A DNA stretch of 64,000 nt from assembly GCF_014066305.1 (NCBI RefSeq), contig NW_023501169.1:1-64000 (forward strand), read 5' to 3'. This document shows positions 13,940-24,289 of the stretch, one piece after another (position 1 is the first letter of the stretch; the number at the start of each line of letters is the position of its first letter). This stretch comes from Letharia columbiana. Taxonomy: Eukaryota > Ascomycota > Lecanoromycetes > Lecanorales > Parmeliaceae. The notes under the pieces were generated by a model. It was not told where the DNA came from. It saw only the letters and a list, made by a program, of their open reading frames with translations, and searched no databases. Made by a program: the position numbers and the translations under genes.

Positions 13940-16900
13940 TTAAAATCTTTAAAAGTAGTAATAACGATTAATTATTCTTAATAGTTATTTTTTTAGATTT
14001 TCGATAGTTAATATATAATTATAGCGAGCTATATAAGTTTTTTAATAAATAGTATTAATCGAAGTTAATTTATCTAAATTAAATATTAAATTCATTTTCT
14101 TTTAAATATAATATTTAAATAATCTCTAATATCTATAAACTTATTATATAATATATTATAAATCGAATTATTTATAGATAGCTTATTAGATAATAAATCG
14201 ATAAAGTACTTAATTTAATTATATCTATTAAAACTATTAAATAGCTCTTCTAAAAAACTTTTAATAAATCTTTAAATTATTTAAATATATTAGAGTTATC
14301 TAGCTATATAATATTATATTATATAATTTTATTATAATTATCTTTATTATTTTTAAATAAAATCTAATATAAAAATATAATAAACGCTTATTTTAAATTA
14401 TATATAATTATTATATTAGCTAATAATATAAATTACTTCTATATCTATTATTACGATATTTACTTACTTTTTATTACTTATAGAAAAATCGCGATAAATT
14501 TAAAACTACTTACGCTAATAAATATTTAAATTAATATTATAGATTTAAAAAAAATTAAGAATAAGATTATATTCTTATATATTTATAGTATACGCCTTTA
14601 AGATTTACTCTTACTTTTTTTCTTAACTATTCGCGAGATTAAAGATTAGATTATATTTTTTATATAAAAATATTTAATAATTATTAATAGTATATATTAT
14701 TATTAACGCGTATTTAGATTTAAAAATCTATATCTTTTTAATAAAAGATTATAATATAAAGATTTTCTCGCTATCGATATCTATTAAGATAATTATTTTA
14801 TACTTTTTATTTAATATAATAATTTTATCTCTTAATAATAGAGAGCGAGATTATCGCTTAATTAATAGCGTATTTAATACTATAGCGATAAATATTAAAC
14901 TTTATTTTTTCTCTTATTTAATTTATAATTATATACTTTATTATTTATAATATAATTTAAATATTTAAAAGAATTCTTATAATATCTTAGCTACTTATAA
15001 TTATAATATTATATTTTAATAAGAAACGTCTTAGACTTAATATAAGAGTTATTATCTTTAAATTTAATTCGTTTAAACTTTTAATCTTATAATATTAATA
15101 AAAATAAACTCTTCTTTTAATCTTATTAACTTTTTATATATTATTTCTTAGACTTAGTATACTATTAATTATTACTTCTTTAATTACTTATCTTATTATT
15201 AAAGCGAGTCTTATCTAAAATAAAGAGCTCTTTTATTTTTTATAGTCTTTACTTTATATTTTAATATTATTATAATAATATAATATAGATAATAAATTAA
15301 ATAGCCTCCTTTATAGCTTTTAAAGAAATTTTCTCTATTACTCTATCTTATAAATCTTTTATATATTTTAGATCGATTATATAGCGATCTTACTATAACT
15401 AGAGTATAATAAAATAGTTATTAAAGCTAACTATTAATTATATATCTCTTATTATTATTTTAATTAACTAGTATTCTATATTATAAAACTTTTATTATAA
15501 ACTTAATTTAAATACTATCTCTTATATTTCTTCTAGATAAATTCTTTAATTAGTATATATAAAAGAATAAGGTAGGGCTGAGCTTGAAAACCTTGAATTT
15601 ATATGTGTAGCCAATCATCAATTCGACAGGTCTACGCTTTTTGGTTAGACACCACGGGTAAATAAATTAGCGTCCGCAACCATCAAAATCTCGCCTTCCC
15701 GCGCCTCCCTTATCAAAAAAATAGGTGTACATTATTAACACATAGAATAACTTTTTTGTTTTCTATTAAAATTTTGAGATTTTTTTTTTAAATTTTGAAG
15801 CGCTGTTTGTGCTTTCCGAATTTTTAAGAATTTTGAAATTTAGTCTTATAATTATTAAAGCGCAAGGAATTCAAATATCGCTCACCAAAGTTCGCTCACC
15901 AAAGATCGCGGACAGCCGGACAGCCCTGATCAAAAAACAGGTACACATTATTTGATTTTAGAATAACTTTTTTGTTTTCTATTAAAATTTTGAGATTTTT
16001 TTTCTAAAATTATAGAACGAAATGTGGGCTTTTAGATAAAAAAAGAATTACTAAATTTAGTCTTATGGATGTTTAAAGGTAACGAATTTTTAAAGTGTTG
16101 TCGCTTATAAAGTTCGCTCATCAATATTTACTCGACAGCCCTGATTAAAAAAAAATTAATGAATTTAATTCATAGCCTTTACTCGTATCGTATAATATTA
16201 TATTTCTAATATTTCTCTAGATTTATTTCTTAGTATTTACTAAGAGAATAGAAGATTAGCGAGTCTTTTCTTTATTTATATAAAAATCGATATAAAATAT
16301 TAAGGCGATAAAATTATCGTAATTTTATAGAAATATAATTATTAAATTATAGTTATTAAGATACTACGTATTAGATATCTTAATAATACTTATCTTCTTA
16401 TAGCTCGAATTATAATAATAATTATCGCTATACTTATAACGATATTCTTATATATTCTATATTTTAATTAGCTTAAATTTTTTGATAATTAATTACTTCT
16501 TAATATTAAGTTTTAGAAGTTAATAGCGTTAAACTTAAATTAAATCTATAAGATAAGAGTTTTTATTTATAAATAAAGAGTTATTAGATATAACGCTTTA
16601 ATAATTATTATTTTTATTAATAATATTATTAGAATTTCTATTAATATTAGAATTAATATTATAATTACTTAATTATATAATAGATATATTTTAATAAAAA
16701 TTATTTATTAAATTAAAAATATCGCTAATAGATTATAATAAAACGTTTTTATTTTATAAATTAATAGAATTAACTCGCGAGTTATATATTATAATTAAAT
16801 TAAATAACTTTATATAAATAAAGTTATTAAAACTATAAGATAATAAGATCTCTTTTAATAAAATTATATAGTAGCTATATAATTATAAGATCTAAATATA

Positions 16901-17110
16901 TAATTAATAGAATAAATAGATTAATTACTAGATAAACTAATAATTAAAAAAAAAAGAAGAAAAAAGAGAACTCGTAAATATTTAAGACTTTATTAAGTAT
17001 ATTAAATACTCGCTTTAGCTACGTAGTTTATAGTCTAATAAGCGATATAAGCGAGTCTATTAATTCGCTTCGAGTACTTTTACTCTTATAATTAAATAAG
17101 TTATCGAGAA
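13940..17110 (+). mobile_element. Long RIP-mutated element, left copy
   Basis: About 2.5 kb of RIP-mutated sequence, interrupted by the family C insertion at 15551-16187, is collinear with the reverse complement of about 59562-63370 across the gene island. Landmarks shared in inverted order include gcgagttaattttattaatt near 59870 (left counterpart near 16770), the segment tagcctcctttatagctttt near 15303 (right counterpart near 60695) and the X unit at 13940-14310. Such a long shared tract indicates two copies of one transposable element. I found no intact coding motif, so class I or II cannot be decided from the sequence. Confidence 0.65.
15551..16187 (+). mobile_element. Family C element, nearly un-mutated copy
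   Basis: This 637-bp segment differs sharply from its surroundings because CA and TG dinucleotides are common. It begins near tagtatatataaaagaataa, ends near cctttactcgta, and contains two tandem modules of about 216 bp (15711-15929 and 15930-16144). Each module starts with a caaaaaa-aggt-tacatt motif, has a gaataacttttttgttttct block and ends in gacagccctgat. Short 14-nt units of the type ttcgctcaccaaag repeat near each module end. It has no ORF, so it is a non-autonomous repeat. It interrupts a RIP-mutated element, which means it arrived after that element had been mutated. Confidence 0.7.
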
Positions 17111-17132
17111 TAAAATAAATTAATATTTATAT

Positions 17133-17588
17133 TTATTAAAAAGTAGATATACGTTATTAATATATAAAATAACTTTTTTAATTTCTATTAAAATTTTAAT
17201 TTTTTTCTTAAATTATAGAACGAAATATAAGCTTTTAAATAAAAAAAGAATTTTTAGATTTAGTCTTATAATTAATTATTAAAGCGTAAGAAATTTAAAT
17301 ATCGCTTATTAAAGTTCGCTCGATAGTCGAATAGCCTTAATTAAAAAATAGATATATATTATTTAATTTTAGAATAACTTTTTTATTTTCTATTAAAAAT
17401 TTTTAACTTTTTTTTTAAATTATAAAACGAAATATAAGCTTTTGAAGAGAAAAAAATTCTTAAATTTAGTCTTATAATTATTAAAGCGTAAGAAATTTAA
17501 ATATCGCTTATTAAAGTTCGCTTATTAAAGATCGCTTACTCTAATTAAAAAAAAAATTATAAATTTAATTTATAAATCTTTACTCGTA
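17133..17588 (+). repeat. Family C element, RIP-mutated copy without head
   Basis: Two modules are recognisable (17133-17340 and 17341-17570), each with a gaataacttttttattttct-like block, the taaagcgtaagaaatttaaa motif and the attaaagttcgct units. The right terminus tctttactcgtaaa is kept. Compared with 15551-16187 the differences are overwhelmingly C to T and G to A. The promoter-like head seen in other copies is missing. Confidence 0.65.
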
Positions 17589-17639
17589 AAATTATAAATA
17601 GATAGAATTAATTTAGATATAAATTAATCTTATATAATT

Positions 17640-17900
17640 ATATAGTGAAATTATTCGTTATAGTTGAAATTACTTATGAAATATCTCGTTTAGATGCGAA
17701 ACGCGAAATTCGTTATTTATTTTAATCGATTCTAGTACGATAACCTAGATTAATAGAGAGATTAATTACCTATTAGAAAGGAGGCTTATAAGTTCTAAGC
17801 GAGAGAATCTTAAATTACTTAGTTTACGTACGCTTAACGTACGCTTAACGAAGTCTTAGTAAATAAGCTCAAGCAAGCGATCCCCCCGAGTTTTCTTTAC
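17640..17900. other. Less-mutated unique patch with 12-bp tandem repeat
   Basis: The base composition is visibly less extreme here than in the flanks, with several TG and CA dinucleotides, a C6 run (about 17882) and a direct repeat of acgtacgcttaa at 17826-17850. No ORF, tRNA or transposon motif could be seen. It may be a relic of single-copy DNA or a recently arrived fragment. Confidence 0.4.
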
Positions 17901-18015
17901 TTTCTTTAGAATTAGTTTTACTATTAAATCTATATACGAATATATATATCTTTCTAATTTCATATTATTATATAACTCTAAGACTTCGATCTAATATCGA
18001 GTTTAATAATATCGA

Positions 18016-18048
18016 AATTTCATTTTTCATTTTTTCATTTTTCAATTT
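18016..18048. repeat. Short (T)nCA-type microsatellite
   Basis: The string catttttcattttttcatt continues for about 30 bp as an imperfect CATTTTT repeat on a T-rich strand. It is a simple-sequence tract with no other feature. Confidence 0.6.
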
Positions 18049-18195
18049 TTTAAATTTTAATTTTCGCTTCTTTCTTATAATTATATTAATTTCTAAAGAG
18101 TATAAATTATAATACGTATTCTATAATATAATTTAGAAATAAATAATATAAACTATTTTATTATTAATAAAGAAATATTTAGTTAAAGATTTTTA

Positions 18196-18762
18196 TTAGT
18201 ATATATAAAAGAATAAGATAGAATTAAGCTTAAAAATCTTAAATTTATATATATAGTTAATTATAAATTCGAGATTATTACGTCTTTTAACTAGACTATC
18301 TAAGTTAGCTCGCTAGCCCTTTCGAGCTCTCTTTATTCGAGTATACTTTTAATATACTTTTAGTTCTATAACTAACGAGCTTACGAAGATATCTTCTATT
18401 TTATATTTATATCTTCTTTTTATTATAATTCGATAGTCTTATTATTCTAATTTTATCTTACTTATACTGTATCGCATTTACTAGTTCTCCTCTTATTAAA
18501 AATTTAGATATATATTATTTAAATTTAAGATAACTTTTTTATTTTCTACTAAAATTTTAGATTTTTTTTTAAATTATAAGACGTAGTTTACGCGTCTTAA
18601 AAATTTAAGAATTTAAAAATTTAATCTTTTAACTATTATAAGACAAGGACCTTAATTATCGCTTATTAAAGTTCGCTTATTAAAGATCGCTTATTAAATT
18701 TACTCGATAGTCTTAATTAAAAAAAATAGTTATAAATTTAATTTATAGACCTTTACTCGTAA
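18196..18762 (+). repeat. Family C element, RIP-mutated copy with head
   Basis: Both ends are present: attagtatatataaaagaat at the left and gacctttactcgtaat at the right. The head attaagcttaaaaatcttaa corresponds to gctgagcttgaaaaccttga in the un-mutated copy, so all differences there are transitions. Only one 216-bp module is present, with three or four copies of the 14-nt unit (cgcttattaaagat type). It lies just before the edge of the gene island; the terminal motif ctttactcgta occurs again at 18841-18851, exactly at the composition boundary. Confidence 0.7.
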
Positions 18763-18851
18763 TATTTATAAAAAGTTAGCGAAAATATTAACTCTAACTC
18801 TACTCTTAAAAATACTTTTAAGTATATCGTCTAGATAATTCTTTACTCGTA

Positions 18852-19192
18852 GTATCCAGAAGTGAGTAACCTCGCTTAATAGCGCCGGGAGAGTTGACCA
18901 ATCAAACTACTTAGTTCACCGCGAAAATCGTCCGGCTTACAGCTTGGCTTGGCACGTGGTCCCCTGACCCGTATTCTCCGACATCGTACATTACTTGCTT
19001 ATATAGGACTAAAAGTACACCTAAAGGTACTGACTGCTATTGATCAAGACTGCCTCCAGAAAACAATAATGGGTATTGCACAATGTCACTCACTCGCTAA
19101 TCACGCTCAGAACGTAGCAATACAATCCACTCCCTTCTGCATCCTGCCTAATGCGTCACAAAACCATATCAGTCTTCTGCCGAGCCATCATC
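18852..19192. other. Edge of gene island, downstream of CSC1-like gene
   Basis: Base composition changes here to the balanced type of the gene island. The stretch is the 3' side of the minus-strand channel gene and must hold its 3' UTR. An ORF that starts at 18949 runs into the antisense of that gene and shows no family resemblance, so I do not call it. Nothing else is visible. Confidence 0.6.
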
Positions 19193-22100
19193 TCAGAGCT
19201 CGATCAAGTCCACCTCTGAGAAGTCAGGCGGACTCTTTCTGTATACGACCCTCGCACTGCTGTCCAAGCCCGTAAACTTGTTGCTAATCCAGATGTACTT
19301 CGACAACTTCTGCGTCCGATAAATTTCATCATCACTCACTCCTAGATCGTCTCTAGGGATCCAAATCACAGGCCTTCTGGCTCTTAACGCCTCATGCTGG
19401 AAGGCTCGCTGCACGAGCTTGTCTCGCTCGTCCGGCGTCAGATCCTCGATTTCATCATTGATCCCCGCGAACAGAGCTTCTCCGATCGCGTTCGTTCCAC
19501 TGCGTTGAGCCTCAAGATCTGGTGATTTACGCGCAGGATGGTGCTGGCGATGATATTGCCGGGGCGAGGCAACCTGTCCGTTCTGTCCGGGAGAATAGGG
19601 CGTCTGCTTCCGGGAACGGTCCGCCCAGGACGATGCCTTGAGAGGAATGAGATTTCCCACCGCTTCCGGTACTAGCAGCCCCAGAGTTCTTGGATCCAGT
19701 CTACCACGCTCGTTGGGGGCTTCGATGTTCTGCATTTCAATACTCTCACACGCCCTATTATCGTCTGCAGAAAGACGTTCGCGATCATTGAGGACATCGT
19801 TGATGTCGTCACCCTCTTGCTCGTTCTCATCCAGCTTCCAACGCTTTTCTTGTGCTCGTGCGAATTCCTCGTCGCGCATCACAGCCTCGTCTTCCAGAGT
19901 GATGGGCAAGTACCTCAGCAATGGTCCAAATGCACCGTTGAGGAGCCATTGATAGAGAATGGTAAGAATAAGAACAACAATCATGATGATACCTTGGACC
20001 TTGCAGGGTGTGCCAATTGCTTTGCCATCGGGTGCTGCATCCCTAACGAGGAAGAATAGGCCGATTAGACAAAGCTCCATTAGATACAACCCTGTGAAGA
20101 GCTGATTGATGGCCGTGGGATAGAGCAAGCCACCTGTGTCGAAGCGGAACTTTGTCACATAGAGCGTGTTGTACCTATAGACTAGCCAAAATAAAGCGAA
20201 GGTGATGATGTTGAAAACCATGATCAGTGGAGATATAATGGAGTACACCAAACCTGAAAAATATCAGCTGATTCAATGATTGCGAGTATGATAGCGTTCT
20301 CCTTATTGACTCACCAATGCATGCCAAATTGGTGTAAACTGGGAAGAAAGTTCCCCACTGCATGTTGGGCAGATTTGTTTGTCTGTGCCATTTCTGCCTG
20401 GCGGTATTGTCGAGTAGCGGCGCGAGGAGAAACCACTCAATCAAGCCCACGATTTGGACGAGATCTCCGGCGCTAACCGATAATGCTTGCAACAGCAAGT
20501 ATGAGAAGAAGTAATTCGAAGCTTTGGGCAGGTTCTGCGCCAAGAGTTCTGGTACGCTTTGAGGGTGTCGTGTGATTTCTGATATAATCGAGGTGATCCC
20601 AGACGATATTGAAATCACGAGGAATACCTGCACGAATAGAAACGCAAAGTAAAATTTCTGCACGCTCAACTCTACTGCCATGCCAGTATAATCGCCCTGA
20701 ACCTTAGCAAGAAATCGTAGAATGATCGGGAGTAGAACCAAGAGGAGTGCCAGGATGACCTGAGGTAAGACACCTTGGATGATGGAAAATACCTCTCTCG
20801 GCGCAGGGGCAAGCCAATGCAACCATTTCACTGTGCCCGTGAGCGCCTTGATTTGCGACAAGATAGCAGTGAATGAGACCGGGAAGGCCCACCCGATTAC
20901 CAGTCCGACAATTGTGACAAGGACAACGGCGGGGCGAACATAGGACTCCCACCATCTCATTGACATGTTGTCCCAAATGACATCGTCTGGCGAAATTTCC
21001 ACAACTCTTGGAGCCATTTGGCTTGGTGTATGATGGCTGACAGCTTGACAGGCCATGTGTGCAGCTACTTGATGGTTAAATTGTACGAATGCAGAGTTCA
21101 TAAGTGGGAACTTCTCGGGGTTTTTTTGATCTTGTTCGATCTCGGCATTGAGTCGAGCGACCTCCTTACGGCAGTAATCGATCGTGTCAACTTTTTGTCC
21201 TAATAGAGGCAAGGAGATCATCCATTGCGAACCAAAGATGGGAAGTCTCATAGATTCACGATCTTTCTCCTTCAGATATCGCTTCCACACAGGTTCACCT
21301 TCATTGGTATTATAGCCTTCCTGGTAGGCGATGGGATAGTCGACGGCTTTTTTCTCACTCGCTTTGTCATTTGGCGACTCCTTACGGGACTTCTTTGAGT
21401 GGTCTTTCGCCCCTTTTAAGCCTGGGTTCGATCCTGGACCATTGACAGTGGGTTGGGCATTGCACCCCGGGGTCATTGGACTTGGGCGGCTCAACGGGAA
21501 TTCGTCTTCCTCCCGACCGTGAGGAGTAGGACTTGGAATACCGTACGGTACATTCTTCTTGCGATTCCAGAGATAGAACTTTGACTGGTACTGTTCTTCG
21601 GCCTCTCCAAGTCGCTCAGGATTGCGCAATATATCTGTATAGCCCGAGTCCCGCTTGGTCCTGTGATCAATTGGTGCGCCTTCGATGCCCAGGCCTTCAC
21701 CATAACGACTCGACCTCGACCGTGAATATGCGGGCCCATCTCGTGATACGCTCTCCCTAATTGTACTATCATTTGATGGCTCGCTAGAGCTCTGCTGGTG
21801 GTCTCTTCCTAGGCTGGCGTCACGGTTCTTGTATGGATAGTCAGAATCTGGTGAGATCGACCGTGACCGAGTACCGTCTAAGCCGGAGCTGGCTTTTTCC
21901 ACATGAGATTTGCTCCGTGGAGCTGCTGGCTCAGGAGTCGCCGGAATGGATCCTCCTATTGTGTTTAACCGCTCATCAATACCCTTGCCAACTGTCTTAA
22001 AGCCTCCGAAAACAGTCTTCCCCAGGTTGCCAATACCATGCCCAACAGCTTCCATTCCTTGACTCAGAGCAGGGATTGGCACTAGAGGTTTCTTTCGGTC

Positions 22101-23229
22101 TCGAGATTGCTCCCTTGACGGCTCATTGGAAGACTCCGCCAGCGCTTCGTCTATCGTATGCCGGACTTGATGTGGATCTCCAGAACTGATGCCGTCTGTT
22201 TGAGCCAGGTCTACGCTTTGCACTTCTGACGCCTTTAGGTGTTCTGATGCGGCTACCTTAGATTCCTTTCCGCCCGCGTTCTTCGCTTCCGTTTCAAGCT
22301 TGTCAAGATGTGACTTCTTCGCATTCTTTATAAGTGACGTCTCTGCGGATTCTAAGGAACCAGCAAGCTTGTTGCGACGCTTGACCTTGTTATGGAGCTC
22401 GTCGAAATCACGGTTGATCCAGATGTTGCGGATCCCACCAGGGAAAACATCGTAAAGTCCTTCAAGGGCTTCGAACGTGCACCATTTAGGTGGTATTGCT
22501 GTAACTAGAACAGTTGTTGCAGAAGCTCGCAGTCGATGTTGGGGTGAAGTCAGATAGGCTTGGCGTAGACGGATGTAACCCCTAATCTCATCGAAGAACA
22601 CAAAGCATGTGTAGATAACTACGCCAACAGCCAAGACAAGATGAGCCCAGTATCTATTGTTCTTGTCGGGCGGTACATCGCCCCAGCCGAACCGGTCGAG
22701 TCCTGTGACGTTTGTATAAGTGCTTGATTTGAAGTTCCCTGTAGCAAAGTGTGGGCCCCTTCCGTGGACAAAGTTCAAGGGAAGAAGTATGGGGAGGATG
22801 ACAAGTGCCATCGGGATAAAGATTTTCAGTAGTGTTCGTAAGTATCGTAGGAAAAAATAGGCATCCAGCCCACATTTCTGTATGAAGTCCGAATTTGACG
22901 TCTTGAAAACGGGTAGAATCCATTGCCAAAGACCTTTGGGAGGTGGTGCAGTTCGTTCACGTTCAGGGAGAAGAAATGTACGTGGTCTGCTAATTAGGGG
23001 TTAGCAGTTTCTTCAAAAATATATGTGCGCAGGCTTACTAGATTCTGCTAAACCTGCCATGAAGCAGTAGAAAAAGGCTGAACTCTATCCCAAAGACAGC
23101 GAGACCAGAAATCAAGGAGGCAAGGAATGAGTCGAGTGAAATGCCTGCTGACTGACTCGCTGTGCCACCTTGATCCAAAGCCTGGCTGAACGACGTAGGC
23201 CCCGCGATTGCTGAAGTGGAGGAAGACAT
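19193..23229 (-). CDS. CSC1/TMEM63-like calcium-permeable stress-gated cation channel
   Basis: The CDS is complement(join(19193..20253, 20315..22989, 23039..23229)), 1308 aa, with introns of 61 and 49 nt. An N-terminal membrane segment lies in exon 1 (about residues 30-60), followed by the family sequence FKTSNSDFIQKCGLDAYFFL around residue 100. A cytosolic domain begins with VTAIPPKWCTFEALEGLYD near residue 220. It is split by a Ser/charged low-complexity insert of nearly 400 residues and resumes with PLLGQKVDTIDYCRKEVARL and VFVQF-type RNA-recognition-like sequence. Seven or more membrane segments follow (about 740-1040) and the tail to 1308 is hydrophilic. This is the order of the fungal RSN1/PHM7 (DUF221) family, plasma-membrane osmosensitive channels. 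The N-terminal ATG in MSSSTSAIAGP gives the usual extracellular start. It is transcribed divergently from hexokinase. The long insert is typical for filamentous fungi and is not evidence of a fusion. Confidence 0.9.
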
Positions 23230-23821
23230 GCCAGTAGCAGTTATTCCTAGGCTGGAACGGTATGTTCACGTGGACTTGCCCTGTGAGTGAGTGCGTGAGT
23301 AGCAGAGCAATCTCTAGCGACTACCTGAGTCGCCCACGCATTGATCTCATGGTAGAAAGGAGAGGAAGTGAGTGACGGCGATGGCATGAATGATGGCAAA
23401 CGTAGAGGGAACTCTAAGACGCCCGCATGACATGTCGGAGGCGACAGCATGTAGCGCTCAGTGGCATGTTGTGTATCATGGGAAATCTGGTCAGAGCGCC
23501 CCTTTGTTACCACTTGGTGACTGGCAGGGATCACTTCTTGATTAACAGCGAGCCACGAGACTGGGAAGACGCGAGTTTGAACGCTAAGCTTTTCTATAGA
23601 TTCACTGTCAAATTCCTAGCGGCGGTTAATCTCTCGTCCAATGAACGAAGCTTTTGAATTGGTATTCTTCGCTCACGACAGATCTTACTTTGCTCAAATC
23701 TCAGGCCATGGAGCAGATTTTTTGTGCAAGTTGTGCAAGAACACTACACGAGATCTTTGTGCTAGCAATTCTGGAAGCTGCTTATTCGTAGAGACGGTTC
23801 CTACAGCCAAGCCCTGATAAA

Positions 23822-23837
23822 GTGGGGCTGCGTGGGG
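23822..23837 (+). promoter_or_regulatory. Tandem CreA/Mig1-type boxes upstream of hexokinase
   Basis: Two GTGGGG hexamers at 23822-23827 and 23832-23837 match the SYGGRG consensus of the fungal carbon catabolite repressor CreA/CRE1. Closely spaced pairs are the form usually found to be functional. They lie about 450 bp before the hexokinase ATG. Single matches are frequent by chance, so this is only a candidate. Confidence 0.3.
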
Positions 23838-23877
23838 CAGATTTTGGCGCCTATAATTGTATGGAGGTGCAATTGAC

Positions 23878-23908
23878 TGCTTCTGCTTCTGCTTCTGTTT
23901 CTGCTTCA
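23878..23908 (+). repeat. Hexanucleotide microsatellite (TGCTTC)n
   Basis: Five imperfect TGCTTC/TGTTTC units follow one another in the intergenic region between the channel and hexokinase genes. It would be expected to vary in length between strains. Confidence 0.75.
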
Positions 23909-24289
23909 TGCTCAAAACCGCCAGCATCCAAGGGTCCATTCTATTCACCACGTCTCTGACTGCCGAGGAAGATCAATTGAGCGCGGATTGTATGTGGCCA
24001 AGCGGCCTCCTGCGGCAATCCTCCCACCATCTTCGGATTGGTAAACCCCTGCAACTCATGAATCAGCCCTTACTACACACTTCTCGCTCCCAGCTCCTCG
24101 CATTCATGACTTCGTGTCGCGCAACAAATGCTGATCTGCTGTCATGTAGTGTGAAGCTCCTCCCGGAGTATAGATACTCAATTTTGGAACTACGTTGGGA
24201 GTCCTGCATTGCAATTGCCAGAATCGCCGAACTCATCAGTTTACGAGTACTCAATCAAAACTTCAAGGGTTCCTGAACCGCAAGACAAG

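Larger units (their letters stand above)
1..18851. repeat. Left AT-rich, RIP-mutated transposon block
   Basis: The whole stretch is dominated by A and T, and the dinucleotides CA and TG are almost absent; remaining C and G sit mostly in CG, CT/AG or GC contexts. This is the known outcome of repeat-induced point mutation (C to T in CpA on either strand). No ORF longer than about 65 codons is credible. Recognisable contents are a decayed Ty3/gypsy element, several internally repeated families, family C copies and one un-mutated insertion, all listed separately. Segments I cannot classify are about 1-2900, 5200-8750, 9700-11850 and 12300-13900; they show only low-complexity AT-rich sequence with scattered stops in all frames. 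The block ends abruptly at about 18851. Confidence 0.9.
23230..24289. promoter_or_regulatory. Shared divergent upstream region of channel and hexokinase genes
   Basis: This 1.06-kb region between two divergent start codons holds no supported gene. It contains a (CTGCTT)n hexanucleotide tract at about 23877-23908 and a pair of possible carbon-repressor boxes listed separately. The short ORFs here read through simple sequence and lack conserved motifs. Start sites of transcription cannot be placed by eye. Confidence 0.6.

Noticed and set aside
17826..17850. Possible CRISPR-like or centromeric repeat at the acgtacgcttaa tandem
   Set aside because: Only two copies occur without spacers, and the organism is a fungus.
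18949..19275. 108-codon plus-strand ORF at the island edge
   Set aside because: It overlaps the C-terminal coding sequence of the channel gene in antisense and shows no family features.
22654..22929. Separate small gene at the 5' end of the channel locus
   Set aside because: The correct frame through this segment joins exon 1 and continues into the channel protein; this ORF is another frame of the same exon.
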